Source: Pseudonocardia sp. (GTDB taxonomy: Bacteria > Actinomycetota > Actinomycetes > Mycobacteriales > Pseudonocardiaceae). Taken from it: a DNA stretch of 64,000 nt. The stretch lies in assembly GCF_025965585.1 (NCBI RefSeq), contig NZ_JAOPWR010000208.1, forward strand, positions 1 to 64,000. Direction: 5' to 3'. Of this stretch, positions 6,735-15,975 are shown piece after piece (within the stretch, counting starts at the first letter, position 1; each line of letters begins with the position of its first letter). The notes under the pieces are model-generated. The model worked only from the letters and a program-made list of their open reading frames with translations, made no database searches and was not told the origin of the DNA. The translations under genes were made by a program, and so were the position numbers.

Positions 6735-8080
6735 ACGTGCTCCTGTCGATCGGTGGTGAGGGAGGCGACGGCAAGGGTCATCAGCAGCGGCAGGACGGGA
6801 ACGTGCCAGAGGAAGTCGAACGCGCTGTGCACGGCGAACCCGGCCAGGATCGCGAGCGCGGCGGCGGCCTCGGGCGTCCGTCGGCGGACCGCGCCCGCCG
6901 CGAGCGCCACCGCACCGGCCAGCGCCAGCGCGAGGCCGACCACGCCCGTCTCGGTGGCGGTCTGGAGGAACTCGTCGTGCGTGTACTGCGCATGGACCGG
7001 CGCTCCCGTGTGGTCGACATAGTGCAGGTTCAGCAGGCCGGGCCCGACACCCGTCAGCGGTGACGACCAGAACTGCGCGGCGGTCACGCGCGTGAGGTCC
7101 GCGCGCTCGTCCGAGGTGGCGGTGAGCCGGGTCGTCGCGATCCCGGCGGCCGCGTGGCCGACGAGGCCGCGTCCCGTCGGCAGGACGAGGAGCAGCGCGA
7201 CGGCGAGCACCGCCACCAACGCCAGGTGCCGCAGCCGCAGGCGTCCGCCAACGACGAGCACGGCCGCGCCGACGACCAGCCCGGCCAGCGCCGGCAACGG
7301 CTGCGCGGCCCCGCCCACCGGCAGCGACGGCAGCAGCCCGACGAACGCCACCGCCACGGCCGGCAGCACCGGCATGAAGCGACGCCACCGCGCGACGTCA
7401 CGAACGAGGAAGGCGCAGACCACCGCGGCGACCACGAGGCCGAGCGCGCCCGCCCGGCTCATCGTCGTCGCCAGCCCGAGGAGCAGCACCGCGGCCAGTC
7501 CGTTCGTGAGCAGCCCCGGCGGCACGACGGTCACGGCCAGCACCAGTGCGACGACCAGGAACGCGGCGGTCACGTTGGCGTAGGTGATGGTCGACGACGC
7601 GCGCCACAGCCCGCTCGACGGCAGCGCCAGGGGCTCCAGGTGCAGCGCCACGCCCACCCAGCACGAGAGCGCCACCACGGCGGCCACCGCCAGCACGACG
7701 CTGAGCAGGATGCGCCGCGACTCCGCGAGCAGGCCCGACGCCGCCAGCGCCGACGCGGCCAGCCCGCAGGCCACCGCAGCGGTCGGCACGGCTGCGCCCA
7801 CGTCGGCGTGGATCAGCCCGCTGACCAGCGCCCACCCCGCGAAGAGCACCCAGCAGGCCGCCGCGATCGCCACGGCCCGCCCGACCGGCCTGCGCGTCAG
7901 GACACGGGCGACGGCCGCGACGGCCACCAGCACCAACACCGTCACGGCCTGGCGTCCGTAGAAACCGCCCTGTGCCAGCGCCGCGTAGGCGACGGCCGCA
8001 CCGAGACCCAGCACGACGACGCGGTCGGCGACGCCGGGCCGGGAGCCGGTCACGGGGAGTGCTGGTGCGATCACGATCAT
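6731..8080 (-). CDS. O-antigen ligase/polymerase-like (Wzy/WaaL) membrane protein
   Basis: A 449-aa protein with 11-12 predicted membrane segments throughout and a large polar loop near residues 310-370 containing RLTATSDERADLTRVTAAQF, WSSPLTGVGPGLL and HDEFLQTATETGVVGLAL. This is the H(D/N)xxL...ETGxxG signature of the Wzy_C/O-antigen ligase superfamily. Such proteins polymerise or attach glycans on the outer face of the membrane. No glycan biosynthesis genes are adjacent; the only partner is the tiny secreted peptide whose start overlaps its stop. Confidence 0.85.
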   Translation of the reverse strand: MIVIAPALPVTGSRPGVADRVVVLGLGAAVAYAALAQGGFYGRQAVTVLVLVAVAAVARVLTRRPVGRAVAIAAACWVLFAGWALVSGLIHADVGAAVPTAAVACGLAASALAASGLLAESRRILLSVVLAVAAVVALSCWVGVALHLEPLALPSSGLWRASSTITYANVTAAFLVVALVLAVTVVPPGLLTNGLAAVLLLGLATTMSRAGALGLVVAAVVCAFLVRDVARWRRFMPVLPAVAVAFVGLLPSLPVGGAAQPLPALAGLVVGAAVLVVGGRLRLRHLALVAVLAVALLLVLPTGRGLVGHAAAGIATTRLTATSDERADLTRVTAAQFWSSPLTGVGPGLLNLHYVDHTGAPVHAQYTHDEFLQTATETGVVGLALALAGAVALAAGAVRRRTPEAAAALAILAGFAVHSAFDFLWHVPVLPLLMTLAVASLTTDRQEHV

Positions 8081-8447
8081 CAGCGTGAGATGTGGAACGG
8101 CGGAGCGTGAAGATCCACGAGCGAGAAACCCCGGATCGGGTGTCCGTCGGTCGGGGCGTTCAGGAACGCTCGGGTGAATACGGGTGTCCTCGCCGGTGAC
8201 AACGTCTACCCTGACGCGCCGTGCCAGGTTGACGCACTCTCCCGCCCCGCGCTCGGCCGCTGTCCCGGCTGACCGTCGGCTGGGCGCTGCTGACCGACGT
8301 CATCCCCCTCTACCCGCTGTACGCGCTGCTGTTCGCCCCCGGGAGGCCCTGCTCCTGCCGAGGTCCCTCCGCACCTGACCCCCGCGAGTGGCCACGAACT
8401 CGGGGCGCGGCGCGGTGGGTGGCGGGTGACCGTGCCCCCGGGGAAAG
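8081..8447. other. Intergenic stretch holding an MFS transporter scrap
   Basis: No intact gene. On the + strand, around 8240-8335, one frame reads LSRLTVGWALLTDVIPLYPL then YALLFA, which matches the first membrane helix of MFS permeases. It has no start codon and ends after about 30 residues in unrelated sequence. The rest shows no recognisable feature. Confidence 0.5.
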
Positions 8448-9287
8448 TCACCCGCCGACAAGACGAGGCGTCCAGCGGCGTTCTGATACCTCCCCGCGCA
8501 CGAGACGTCGGGCTTCTTGGATGTTCGGGGGCGCCGGGACGTCGGGGAGCAGGTCCGTGACCGTGCGCAGGGTGCGCAACGCCACCGTGGTGCCGAGGTC
8601 CGTCGTGGGGGCGCCGGGAAGGCCGTAGAGGCGCCGTGCCCAGCGGGGGAGCGTGCCGAGCGACAACGTCGCGATCGCGGGGATCGCCAGCTTCACCCGC
8701 GACGGTGCGTCGCCGCGCGGGGCGAACAGGCTGCCGACCGCGGCCCGGGCCTCGTCGGTCAGCTTGAGCTCGGGCCGCACGCCGGCCAGGTACTCGCGCA
8801 TCTCCGCCCGCGACGACGGCGCGTCGTCCAGCCCGATCACCCGCGCGGCCCGGACGCTCTCGGCGAGGTAGCGCTCGACGCCGGCGTCGTCGAGGAGGCC
8901 GGAGCGGCGGGCGATCACGGCGTAGGAGTCGATCTCCGTGGCGTGCACCCACATCAGGTGCGACGGGTCGTCGAGGCGGAACGTGTACCCGGTGTCGGGG
9001 TCGTACCCGCGCAGCGACGCGTGCAGCCGCCGCACCCGGGACGCGACGCGCTCGACGTCGGCCGTCGCCCCGAACGTCCGCGTGCCGACGAACTCGACGG
9101 TGCGCTGGAACCGCGACCACGCCTTCTTCGGGTCGAACAGCGCGGAGTTCTGGTAGGTCCCCCGCATCACGCGCGGGTGCAGCGACTGCAGCAGCAGCGC
9201 GCGGAACCCGCCCACCCACATCACCGGTTCGAGATGGACCCGCCAGGTCACGGAATCCGGTCCGAACAAGCCGTGGTCCTGGGTCAT
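8448..9287 (-). CDS. Oxygenase MpaB family protein (DUF2236)
   Basis: A 279-aa protein from ATG MTQDHGLFGPDSVTWRVHLE. It contains the DUF2236/MpaB hallmarks: LLLQSLHPRVMRGTYQNSAL near residue 33, RFQRTVEFVGTRTFGATADV, and HLMWVHATEID further on. The family includes heme-dependent latex-clearing-protein relatives; its conserved His residues (HPRVM, WVHATE) are present and are likely heme or metal ligands. The substrate is unknown. The ORF-track start about 100 nt upstream runs into an MFS remnant. Confidence 0.85.
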   Translation of the reverse strand: MTQDHGLFGPDSVTWRVHLEPVMWVGGFRALLLQSLHPRVMRGTYQNSALFDPKKAWSRFQRTVEFVGTRTFGATADVERVASRVRRLHASLRGYDPDTGYTFRLDDPSHLMWVHATEIDSYAVIARRSGLLDDAGVERYLAESVRAARVIGLDDAPSSRAEMREYLAGVRPELKLTDEARAAVGSLFAPRGDAPSRVKLAIPAIATLSLGTLPRWARRLYGLPGAPTTDLGTTVALRTLRTVTDLLPDVPAPPNIQEARRLVRGEVSERRWTPRLVGG

Positions 9288-9301
9288 GGATCCAGTGTGG
9301 G

Positions 9302-9497
9302 TCAATCCTGGGCGGCGCGCCTGGGCATGAGGGCGAGGGCGATCGACGCGACGACGCAGCAGCCCAGGATGTAGACGCCGATCCACGTGCTCGACCCGGT
9401 GCTCGTGAGGATCGCCGCCGCGATCAGCGGCGCCGGGCCACCCGCGATGACGGACGCGAGCCGGTGGCCGATGCCCGCCCCACTCGCCGCCGACGGC
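9302..9497 (-). pseudogene. MFS transporter (MHS-type), C-terminal remnant
   Basis: The minus-strand frame reads GIGHRLASVIAGGPAPLIAA, AILTSTGSSTWIGVYILGCC and a final helix ending MPRRAAQD before a TGA. This is the end of a metabolite/H+ symporter (last two membrane helices). Upstream the frame is lost within about 65 residues, and the region meets the M18 peptidase stop. Perhaps the other end of the same lost transporter as the scrap near 8.3 kb, but the strands differ. Confidence 0.6.
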
Positions 9498-9576
9498 GAC
9501 GCCCTGCGGCAGCCGCTGGACCGTCAGCAGCAGCGGAGCGGCGTAGCCGACGGCCGTGCTGCTCCGCGTGAAGGGG

Positions 9577-10836
9577 TCAGACCGGGTCGGTCAGGAACGC
9601 CGTCGCGGCCGCGGCCAGGAACCCGGGGTCCGCAACGCCGCACAGCTCCCGCGCCGAGTGCATCGACAGCACCGGGATCCCGACGTCGACGGTGCGGATG
9701 CCCAGCCGTGTGGCCGTGATCGGCCCGACCGTGGACCCGCACGGCACCGTGTTCTTCCCGACGAACACCTGCGTCGGCACGCCCGCGTCGCGGCACGCCC
9801 GGTGCCACGCGGCGGCGCCGGGCGCGTCGGTGGCGTAGCGCTGGTTGGCGTTGACCTTCAGCGTCGGGCCCTGGTTGGGCAGCGAGCGGTGGTCGGGATC
9901 GTGCAGCTCGAGATAGTTCGGGTGCGCGGCGTGCGTGACGTCCACCGAGAGGCAGCGCGACGTCGCGAACACCGGCCCGCGGGCGTCGAAGCCGCCGGCG
10001 AGCTGCGTCAGTACCGTCTCCAGCAGCGGGCCCGCCGCGCCGGTGGCCGAGTTGCTGCCGATCTCCTCGTGGTCGAACCCGACGAACACGGGAATGACGC
10101 CGTCGGCGTTGTCGGCGGCGGCGAGCAGCGCCCCGATCCCGGCGTGGACGGACGCCAGGTTGTCCAGCCGGGGCGCGGCCAGCAGGTCCTGCTCCTCGCC
10201 GAGGCGCGCGGGCGGGGTGAGGTCGTGCACGACGAGGTCGTGGGCCGCGACGTCGTCGGCGTCGACGCCCACCTCGGCGGCCAGGAACTCCAGGAGATCG
10301 CCCTCGGCCGGGGCGCCGAGGCCCCAGATCGGCAGCAGGTGCTGCTGGGGGTCGAGCTTGAGGCCCTGGTTGACCTGCCGGTCGAGGTGGATCGCGAGCT
10401 GCGGCACGCGCAGCAGGGGCCGGTCGACGTTCACGAGCACGGTGGATCCGTCGTAGAGCGCCAGCCGCCCGGCGAGGCCCAGGTCGCGGTCGAGCCAGGA
10501 GTTCCACAGCGCCCCGCCGTAGACCTCGACGCCCACCTGCCGCCAGCCCCCGCGCCCGACGTCGGGGTTGGGCTTGACCTTGAGCGTCGGCGAGTCGGTG
10601 TGGGCGAGGAACACCCGGATCGGCGCGCCCGCCGGCACGCCCGCGGGGACGGACCAGGCGAGCACCGTGCCGTCGCGCACGAGGTAGCGGCCGCCGGGGC
10701 CGCCGGCCCACGGTGCCGTGGCGGGCTGCTCGGCGAACCCGGCCGCCTCCAGACGGCGGACGGCCTCGCCCACCGCGTGGTACGGCGAGGGCGCCACGGA
10801 GATGAAATCGGCGAGATCCTGTGCTAGATCGTCCAT
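9577..10836 (-). CDS. apeB: M18 family aminopeptidase
   Basis: A 419-aa cytoplasmic metallopeptidase, normal length for M18. Visible motifs are the zinc-ligand blocks FLAHTDSPTLKVKP (first His/Asp), FDHEEIGSNSATGA (Glu base and ligand), SVDVTHAAHPNY, and the C-terminal MHSARELCG ligand. It removes N-terminal residues, usually acidic ones, from peptides. The start at MDDLAQDLADF lies 9 nt after GGGGAGG; the alternative ATG 9 nt upstream touches that site. It is head-to-head with the GMC gene with almost no gap. Confidence 0.93.
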   Translation of the reverse strand: MDDLAQDLADFISVAPSPYHAVGEAVRRLEAAGFAEQPATAPWAGGPGGRYLVRDGTVLAWSVPAGVPAGAPIRVFLAHTDSPTLKVKPNPDVGRGGWRQVGVEVYGGALWNSWLDRDLGLAGRLALYDGSTVLVNVDRPLLRVPQLAIHLDRQVNQGLKLDPQQHLLPIWGLGAPAEGDLLEFLAAEVGVDADDVAAHDLVVHDLTPPARLGEEQDLLAAPRLDNLASVHAGIGALLAAADNADGVIPVFVGFDHEEIGSNSATGAAGPLLETVLTQLAGGFDARGPVFATSRCLSVDVTHAAHPNYLELHDPDHRSLPNQGPTLKVNANQRYATDAPGAAAWHRACRDAGVPTQVFVGKNTVPCGSTVGPITATRLGIRTVDVGIPVLSMHSARELCGVADPGFLAAAATAFLTDPV

Positions 10837-10839
10837 CGG

Positions 10840-12276
10840 GTGCATCCTCCCCCAGTGGCCCGGAACTACGACGTGGTGGTCGTCGGTGGGGGCTCCTCGG
10901 GCTGCGCGCTCGCGGGCCGCCTCACCGACCGCCCGGGGTTGCGCGTGCTCCTGCTGGAGGCGGGCCCCCTCGGGTCGCTGCCCGAGCTGCGCGACGCCAC
11001 GTCGCTGGCGGCCACGGCCCCGCGACACCCGCGCAACTGGGCCTACGCCGCCGAGCTGCGCCCGGGCAACTCCCACATCGTGCCGCGCGGGCGGGGGTTG
11101 GGCGGCTCCGGCGCGACCAACGGTGCCAACTGGACTCGCGTCACCCCCGCTGACGCCGACGACTGGGGCGTGCCGGGCTGGTCGTACGCCGACCTGCTGC
11201 CGCTCTACGTCCGCTCCGAGCACGACCACGACATGGCCGGGCCCGCGCACGGCGACCGGGGGCCCGTCCCCGTCCGGCGCGCGGCGGGGGAGCTGCGCCA
11301 TCCCGCCGTCGGGCGGTTCCTCACCGCCGCGGCGAGGCTCGGCTTCCCCGACGAGCTGGACAAGAACGGCGGCGGTCCGCCCGGGGCGGGGCTGGTCCCG
11401 TCCAACGCCTGCGACGGCGTGCGGATCGACGCCGCCACGGCCTACCTCACCGGCGAGCGGCCGGGCCTGACCGTGCGCGGGGGCATCCCGGTCGCCCGCG
11501 TGCTGGTCGACGGCGGCCGGGCCCACGGCATCGTCCTGCACAGCGGTGAGGTGATCGAGGCGGGGGAGGTGGTGCTCTCCGCGGGCGCCGTCGCGACGCC
11601 GCAGCTGCTGATGCTGTCGGGGATCGGCCCCCGAGGTGCCGTGGCCGACCTGCCCGGCGTGGGCCGCGGCTGGTCCGACCATCCCGCCGTGTTCCTGCCG
11701 ATGGCCGACGTGGACCCGCAGGCCCATCCGCACGCCCCCAGCAGCCCGGTGGCGCTGAACCTCGACTGCGGCGCCGACCCGGCGGGGGACGCCGAGGTGC
11801 TGTTGTTCGTCCGGCCGTTCGTGCCCGGGGGAGACCTGCACCTGATGTGTGCGCTGCAGGCCCCCGACAGCCGCGGCACGATCGAGCTGGTGTCCGACGA
11901 CCCGCGCGACCGCCCCCGCATCGCCTACGGCTACCTGCGCACCGAGCACGACCGCCGCCGGCTGCGCCACGCCATCCGAACCGCGGCCGAGCTGCTGCGC
12001 GCCGGGCTCGGCCGCCGCACCGCCCCCGACGGCGACGTCCTCGGCAACGACCGCGCGCTCGACGGCTGGATCGCCGACAACCTGACGACGTCGGTGCACC
12101 TGTGCGGGAGCGCCGCGATCGGGTCGGTGGTGGACGCCGAGCTGCGCGTGCTGGGGGTCGACGGACTGCGGGTGGCGGACACGTCGGTGCTGCCCACGGT
12201 GCCGCGCCGCGGTCCGTCGGCCACGGCCGTCGCGATCGGGGAGAAGGCGGCGGAGCTGCTGGCGGGGTGCGGCTGA
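10840..12276 (+). CDS. GMC-family FAD oxidoreductase (MftG-like)
   Basis: A 478-aa protein. The N-terminal FAD-binding motif is YDVVVVGGGSSGCALAGRL, followed by GRGLGGSGATNGANW (GMC signature 1 region) and the C-terminal GMC_oxred_C block HLCGSAAIGSVVD ... VADTSVLPTVPRRGPSATAV. Length and the C-terminal pattern resemble MftG, the GMC enzyme tied to the redox cofactor mycofactocin, but no mycofactocin biosynthesis genes are nearby. The start may be the GTG used here or the GTG 15 nt downstream; both lie next to the divergent M18 start. Confidence 0.85.
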   Translation: MHPPPVARNYDVVVVGGGSSGCALAGRLTDRPGLRVLLLEAGPLGSLPELRDATSLAATAPRHPRNWAYAAELRPGNSHIVPRGRGLGGSGATNGANWTRVTPADADDWGVPGWSYADLLPLYVRSEHDHDMAGPAHGDRGPVPVRRAAGELRHPAVGRFLTAAARLGFPDELDKNGGGPPGAGLVPSNACDGVRIDAATAYLTGERPGLTVRGGIPVARVLVDGGRAHGIVLHSGEVIEAGEVVLSAGAVATPQLLMLSGIGPRGAVADLPGVGRGWSDHPAVFLPMADVDPQAHPHAPSSPVALNLDCGADPAGDAEVLLFVRPFVPGGDLHLMCALQAPDSRGTIELVSDDPRDRPRIAYGYLRTEHDRRRLRHAIRTAAELLRAGLGRRTAPDGDVLGNDRALDGWIADNLTTSVHLCGSAAIGSVVDAELRVLGVDGLRVADTSVLPTVPRRGPSATAVAIGEKAAELLAGCG

Positions 12277-12304
12277 CGCCACACCGGGAGAGAACCGACG
12301 TCCG

Positions 12305-12694
12305 TCAGATCTCCAGGAACCGGCGCAACGGGGCGAACAACTCGCGCCCGCGCAACTCGTCGGGCGTCAACCAGGCCAGGTCGGTGGCCTTGTCCGGCTC
12401 CATGATCCGCGCCTCGCCCGCCACCGTCTCGCACGCCAGGAACAGCGTCACGTAGTGGCGTCCGATCTCGGGCATCGGGTCGTCGGTGAAGCCGAGCCGG
12501 GCCCTGGCGACGACGGTCAGGCCCGTCTCCTCGGCCACCTCGCGCACCGCCGTGCCCTCGGGCGACTCGCCGAACTCCTGGTGCCCGCCCGGCAGGCCCC
12601 ACGTCCCGGCGCCGTGCGCACCCGCGCGGCGCAGCACCAGCCAGCGCCCGCCGTCCTCGACCACCGCCGCGACCCCGACCCGCACGTGCTCCAC
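12305..12694 (-). CDS. NUDIX hydrolase
   Basis: A 129-aa NUDIX protein. The Nudix box reads GGHQEFGESPEGTAVREVAE followed by ETGL, with all catalytic Glu residues. The N-terminus RVGVAAVVEDGGRWLVLRR is typical. The GTG start (VEHVRVGV) is chosen because the open frame upstream is the antisense of the M3 peptidase gene. The C-terminus (KATDLAWLTPDEL) is the usual NUDIX end. Substrate undetermined. It diverges from the peptidase gene with a 6-nt gap. Confidence 0.88.
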   Translation of the reverse strand: MEHVRVGVAAVVEDGGRWLVLRRAGAHGAGTWGLPGGHQEFGESPEGTAVREVAEETGLTVVARARLGFTDDPMPEIGRHYVTLFLACETVAGEARIMEPDKATDLAWLTPDELRGRELFAPLRRFLEI

Positions 12695-12700
12695 CGACCT

Positions 12701-14731
12701 ATGCTCGCCCAGGTGAACCCGTTCCTCGCGCCCAGCCCGCTCCCGTACGAGTTTCCCGACTTCGACGCGATCCGCGAGGAGCACTACCTCCCCGCGTTCA
12801 CCGACGGGATGGCGCAGCAGCGCGCGGAGGTCGACGCGATCACCGCCGACCCGTCCGAGCCGACGTTCGAGAACACGATCGTCGCGCTCGAGCGCTCGGG
12901 TGCCGTGCTGCGCCGGGTGGCGTCGGTCTTCTTCACGCTGGTCAGCGCCACGAGTACGCCGGGGATCCGCGAGATCGAGGCCGAGGTGGCGCCGCAGCTC
13001 GCCGCCCACGCCGACGCCATCGCCCTCGACGCCGCGCTGTTCGCGCGCATCGAGGCGGTCGTCGCCGCAGCACCCGATCTCGACCCGGAGTCCCAGCGGC
13101 TGCTGGAGCGCTACCACCGCGACGCGGTGCGCGCCGGCGCCCGGCTCGGCCCGGCCGAACAGGCGCGGCTGCGGGAGCTCAACTCCGAGCTGTCGGCGCT
13201 CACCACCGACTTCGGCGCGAAGCTGCTGGCCGGGGCCAACGCGGCCGCGGTGCTGGTGGACGACCCCGCCCAGCTCGACGGCCTCTCCGCCGACGCCGTC
13301 TCCGCAGCGGCCCGCGCCGCGCAGTCCCGCGGGCTCGACGGCCACCTGCTCACGCTCGTGCTGCCCACCGGCCAGCCCGCGCTCGCCGACCTCTCCGACC
13401 GCGCCCTGCGCGAGCGCCTGCACACCGCTTCGGTCACGCGGGGGCTGGCGGGCGAGCACGACACCCGCGACCTCGTGCTGCGGCTGGCCACCCTGCGTGC
13501 CGAGCGTGCCCGGCTGCTCGGGCACCCGCACCACGCGTCGTGGGTGGTGGAGGTGGGCACCGCGGGCACGGTCGAGGCCATCGACGCGATGCTCGGCGCG
13601 ATGGCCCCGATCGCCGCCGCCAACGCCCGCGCCGAGGCGGACGAGCTCTCCGCCGACGCCGGCTACCCCATCGAGGCCTGGGACCGCGCGTTCCACGCCG
13701 AGCAGGTGCGTCGCAAGCGCTTCGACCTCGACGCCGCCGCCCTGCGTCCCTACTTCGAGCTGGAGCGCGTGCTGCACGACGGCGTCTTCCACGCGGCGGG
13801 CCTGCTCTACGGGCTGCGCTTCGCCGAGCGTCACGACCTGCCCGTCTACCACCCGGACGTCCGCGTCTTCGATGTCGCGGACGACGACGGGCCGCTCGGG
13901 CTGTTCGTCGCCGACTTCTACGCCCGCGACTCCAAGCGTGGCGGCGCGTGGATGAACTCGTTCGTCGAGCAGTCGCGGCTGCTGGGCACGAAGCCGGTGG
14001 TGCTCAACACCCTCAACATCGCGAAGCCGGCCGACGGCGAGCCCACCCTGCTCACCGTCGACAACGTGCGCACGATGTTCCACGAGTTCGGCCACGCGCT
14101 GCACGGCCTGTTCTCCGACGTGCGGTACCCGATGTTCTCCGGCACGTCGGTGCCCCGCGACTTCGTCGAGTACCCCTCGCAGGTCAACGAGATGTGGTTG
14201 GACACGCCCGAGATCCTCACGCACTACGCGCGCCACCACGTGACCGGCGAGCCGTTGCCCGTCGAGCTGGTGGAGCGGCTCGCCGCGTCCCGGGCGTTCG
14301 GCGAGGGCTTCGCGACCACCGAGTACCTCGCCGCCACGCTGCTCGACCAGGCCTGGCACCGTCTCGGCCCGGACGAGACGCCCGACGACGTCGAGCGCTT
14401 CGAGGCCGACGAGCTGGCCGCCGCGGGCGTGGACGTGCCCATCGCGCCGCCGCGCTACCGCAGCACCTACTTCAACCACATCTTCGGCGGCGGCTACAGC
14501 GCCGGGTACTACTCCTACATCTGGAGCGAGGTGCTCGACGCCGACACCGTCGAGTGGTTCACCGAGAACGGCGGCCTGAGCAGGAAGAACGGCGAGACGT
14601 TCCGCCGCGGGCTGCTCTCGCGCGGCGGCGCCGTCGACCCGATGGAGGCCTATCGCGCGTTCCGCGGGCGCGACCCGGAGACCGCGCCGCTGCTGGCCCG
14701 GCGCGGCCTCACGGCTCCTCCGACGAGCTGA
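12701..14731 (+). CDS. dcp: M3 family oligopeptidase (peptidyl-dipeptidase Dcp-type)
   Basis: A 676-aa zinc metallopeptidase of standard Dcp length. The catalytic motif is MFHEFGHALHGLF (HExxH), with the third-ligand region and the substrate loop FNHIFGGGYSAGYYSYIW near the C-terminus. N-termini of homologues begin NPxLAPSxLPY, so the GTG at 12713 may be the true start. It cleaves dipeptides from oligopeptides in the cytoplasm. The 3' end overlaps the convergent benE gene by 23 bp. Confidence 0.95.
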   Translation: MLAQVNPFLAPSPLPYEFPDFDAIREEHYLPAFTDGMAQQRAEVDAITADPSEPTFENTIVALERSGAVLRRVASVFFTLVSATSTPGIREIEAEVAPQLAAHADAIALDAALFARIEAVVAAAPDLDPESQRLLERYHRDAVRAGARLGPAEQARLRELNSELSALTTDFGAKLLAGANAAAVLVDDPAQLDGLSADAVSAAARAAQSRGLDGHLLTLVLPTGQPALADLSDRALRERLHTASVTRGLAGEHDTRDLVLRLATLRAERARLLGHPHHASWVVEVGTAGTVEAIDAMLGAMAPIAAANARAEADELSADAGYPIEAWDRAFHAEQVRRKRFDLDAAALRPYFELERVLHDGVFHAAGLLYGLRFAERHDLPVYHPDVRVFDVADDDGPLGLFVADFYARDSKRGGAWMNSFVEQSRLLGTKPVVLNTLNIAKPADGEPTLLTVDNVRTMFHEFGHALHGLFSDVRYPMFSGTSVPRDFVEYPSQVNEMWLDTPEILTHYARHHVTGEPLPVELVERLAASRAFGEGFATTEYLAATLLDQAWHRLGPDETPDDVERFEADELAAAGVDVPIAPPRYRSTYFNHIFGGGYSAGYYSYIWSEVLDADTVEWFTENGGLSRKNGETFRRGLLSRGGAVDPMEAYRAFRGRDPETAPLLARRGLTAPPTS

Positions 14732-15914
14732 CGCCCCTCACGGGCTCGTCGGCCCGTGCGGTGGCCCGCAGGCGCCGGCGCCGGTGCAGCAGCGTCATCG
14801 CGCCGCCGGCCAGCAGTCCCCAGAACGCCGAGCCCAGGCCGAGGAAGCCGATGCCCGCGGCCGTCACCACGAACGTGACGGCCGCGGCCTCGCGCCCCTC
14901 GGGCTCCGCCAGCGCCGAGGCGATCGACGCGGCCAGCGCCCCGAGCAGGGCCAGCCCGGCCACGGCCTCCACGAGCACGGGCGGCGACTGTGCGAGCACC
15001 GCCGTCGCCACGCCCGCGGCCAGCCCGAGCACGGCGAGCCCGAAGCCCGCGGTGACCGACGCGATCCAGCGCCGGTGGGCCGGGCCGGCGTCGGGCCCGG
15101 CGGCGAGCGCCGCGCTGATGGCGGCGAGGTTCACCGCGTGCCCGCCGAACGGGGCGCCGGCCAGCGTGGCGAGGCCGGTCGCGACCAGGATCGGCCGCAG
15201 CGACGGGTGGTAGCCGTACTGCGCGAGGACCGCCATGCCCGGCACGTTCTGCGACGCCATCGTGACGAGGAACAGCGGCAGCCCGATGCCGATCAGCGCC
15301 TGCGGCTCGAACACCGGCGGGGTCCACAGCAGCGCGGGGGCGAGGTCGACGCCGGTCAGGCCCGGTCCGGTGGTCATGATGAGGACCACGGCGACGGCCA
15401 GCGCGGCCGGCACCGCCCATGCCCGCGCGAACCGGCCCACCACCGCCCAGACGATGATCACCGGCGCCGCCAGCAGCGGCACCTCCGCCACGGCTCTCAC
15501 CGGGGCGAGGCACAGCTCCAGCAGCACGCCGGCCAGCATCGCGCCGGCGATGTGCGACGGGATCGCCTCGATCAGCCGCGCCAGCCCCGGCACCACCCCG
15601 GTCACGACGACGAGCGCCCCGCAGAGCAGGAACGCTCCCACCGCCGCGCCGAACCCGCCCGCCGGCGTGCCCGCCGCGAGGAGCAGCGCCGCACCGGGCG
15701 TCGACCACGCGATGCTGATCGGCATCCGCGTCCGCAGCCCGAGCACGAGTGCCACCAGCCCCGACCCGAGGCAGACCGCCAGCAGCCCCGACGCCGCTTG
15801 GGCCTCGTCGGCGCCCGCGGCGCGCAGCCCGGTGAGCACGACGGCGAAGGCCCCCGCGAACCCGACGAGCGCCGTGACCACGCCGGCGAGCAGCGGCTGC
15901 AGCACGCGCTCCAC
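14709..15914 (-). CDS. benE: Benzoate/H+ symporter family permease
   Basis: A 401-aa membrane protein of BenE type with about 12 hydrophobic helices. Recognisable stretches are ISIAWSTPGAALLLAAGTPA, AIPSHIAGAMLAGVLLELCL, TMASQNVPGMAVL and APFGGHAVNLAAISAA, which match the conserved core of the family. It probably imports an aromatic acid or related substrate with protons. The divergent XRE-cupin regulator gene and a perfect palindrome between them suggest local control. Confidence 0.92.
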   Translation of the reverse strand: MERVLQPLLAGVVTALVGFAGAFAVVLTGLRAAGADEAQAASGLLAVCLGSGLVALVLGLRTRMPISIAWSTPGAALLLAAGTPAGGFGAAVGAFLLCGALVVVTGVVPGLARLIEAIPSHIAGAMLAGVLLELCLAPVRAVAEVPLLAAPVIIVWAVVGRFARAWAVPAALAVAVVLIMTTGPGLTGVDLAPALLWTPPVFEPQALIGIGLPLFLVTMASQNVPGMAVLAQYGYHPSLRPILVATGLATLAGAPFGGHAVNLAAISAALAAGPDAGPAHRRWIASVTAGFGLAVLGLAAGVATAVLAQSPPVLVEAVAGLALLGALAASIASALAEPEGREAAAVTFVVTAAGIGFLGLGSAFWGLLAGGAMTLLHRRRRLRATARADEPVRGVSSSEEP

Positions 15915-15930
15915 GTCTCTCCCCTCCGAC

Positions 15931-15948
15931 CGTTCCGTTTACGGAACG
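15931..15948. promoter_or_regulatory. Perfect inverted repeat CGTTCCG-TTTA-CGGAACG, probable operator
   Basis: A 7-bp perfect inverted repeat with a 4-bp centre in the 61-bp gap between the divergent benE and XRE-cupin genes, 16 bp from the benE start. Its place and symmetry fit the binding site of the dimeric HTH regulator encoded next door, which could repress both genes. Confidence 0.6.
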
Positions 15949-15975
15949 TTTGCTCCGGGGGAGGACGATAGCTGC

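Noticed and set aside
8184-8378. 64-aa + strand ORF upstream of the MpaB gene
   Set aside because: No ribosome site or family. Another frame here carries the MFS scrap, so this one is a shadow.
9577-12282. 901-aa minus-strand ORF and the 724-aa minus-strand ORF at 12305-14479
   Set aside because: Only their 3' parts (M18 peptidase and NUDIX) show family motifs and proper starts. The upstream parts are the antisense of the GMC and Dcp genes and have the Gln/Arg/Val-rich composition of shadow frames in high-GC DNA.
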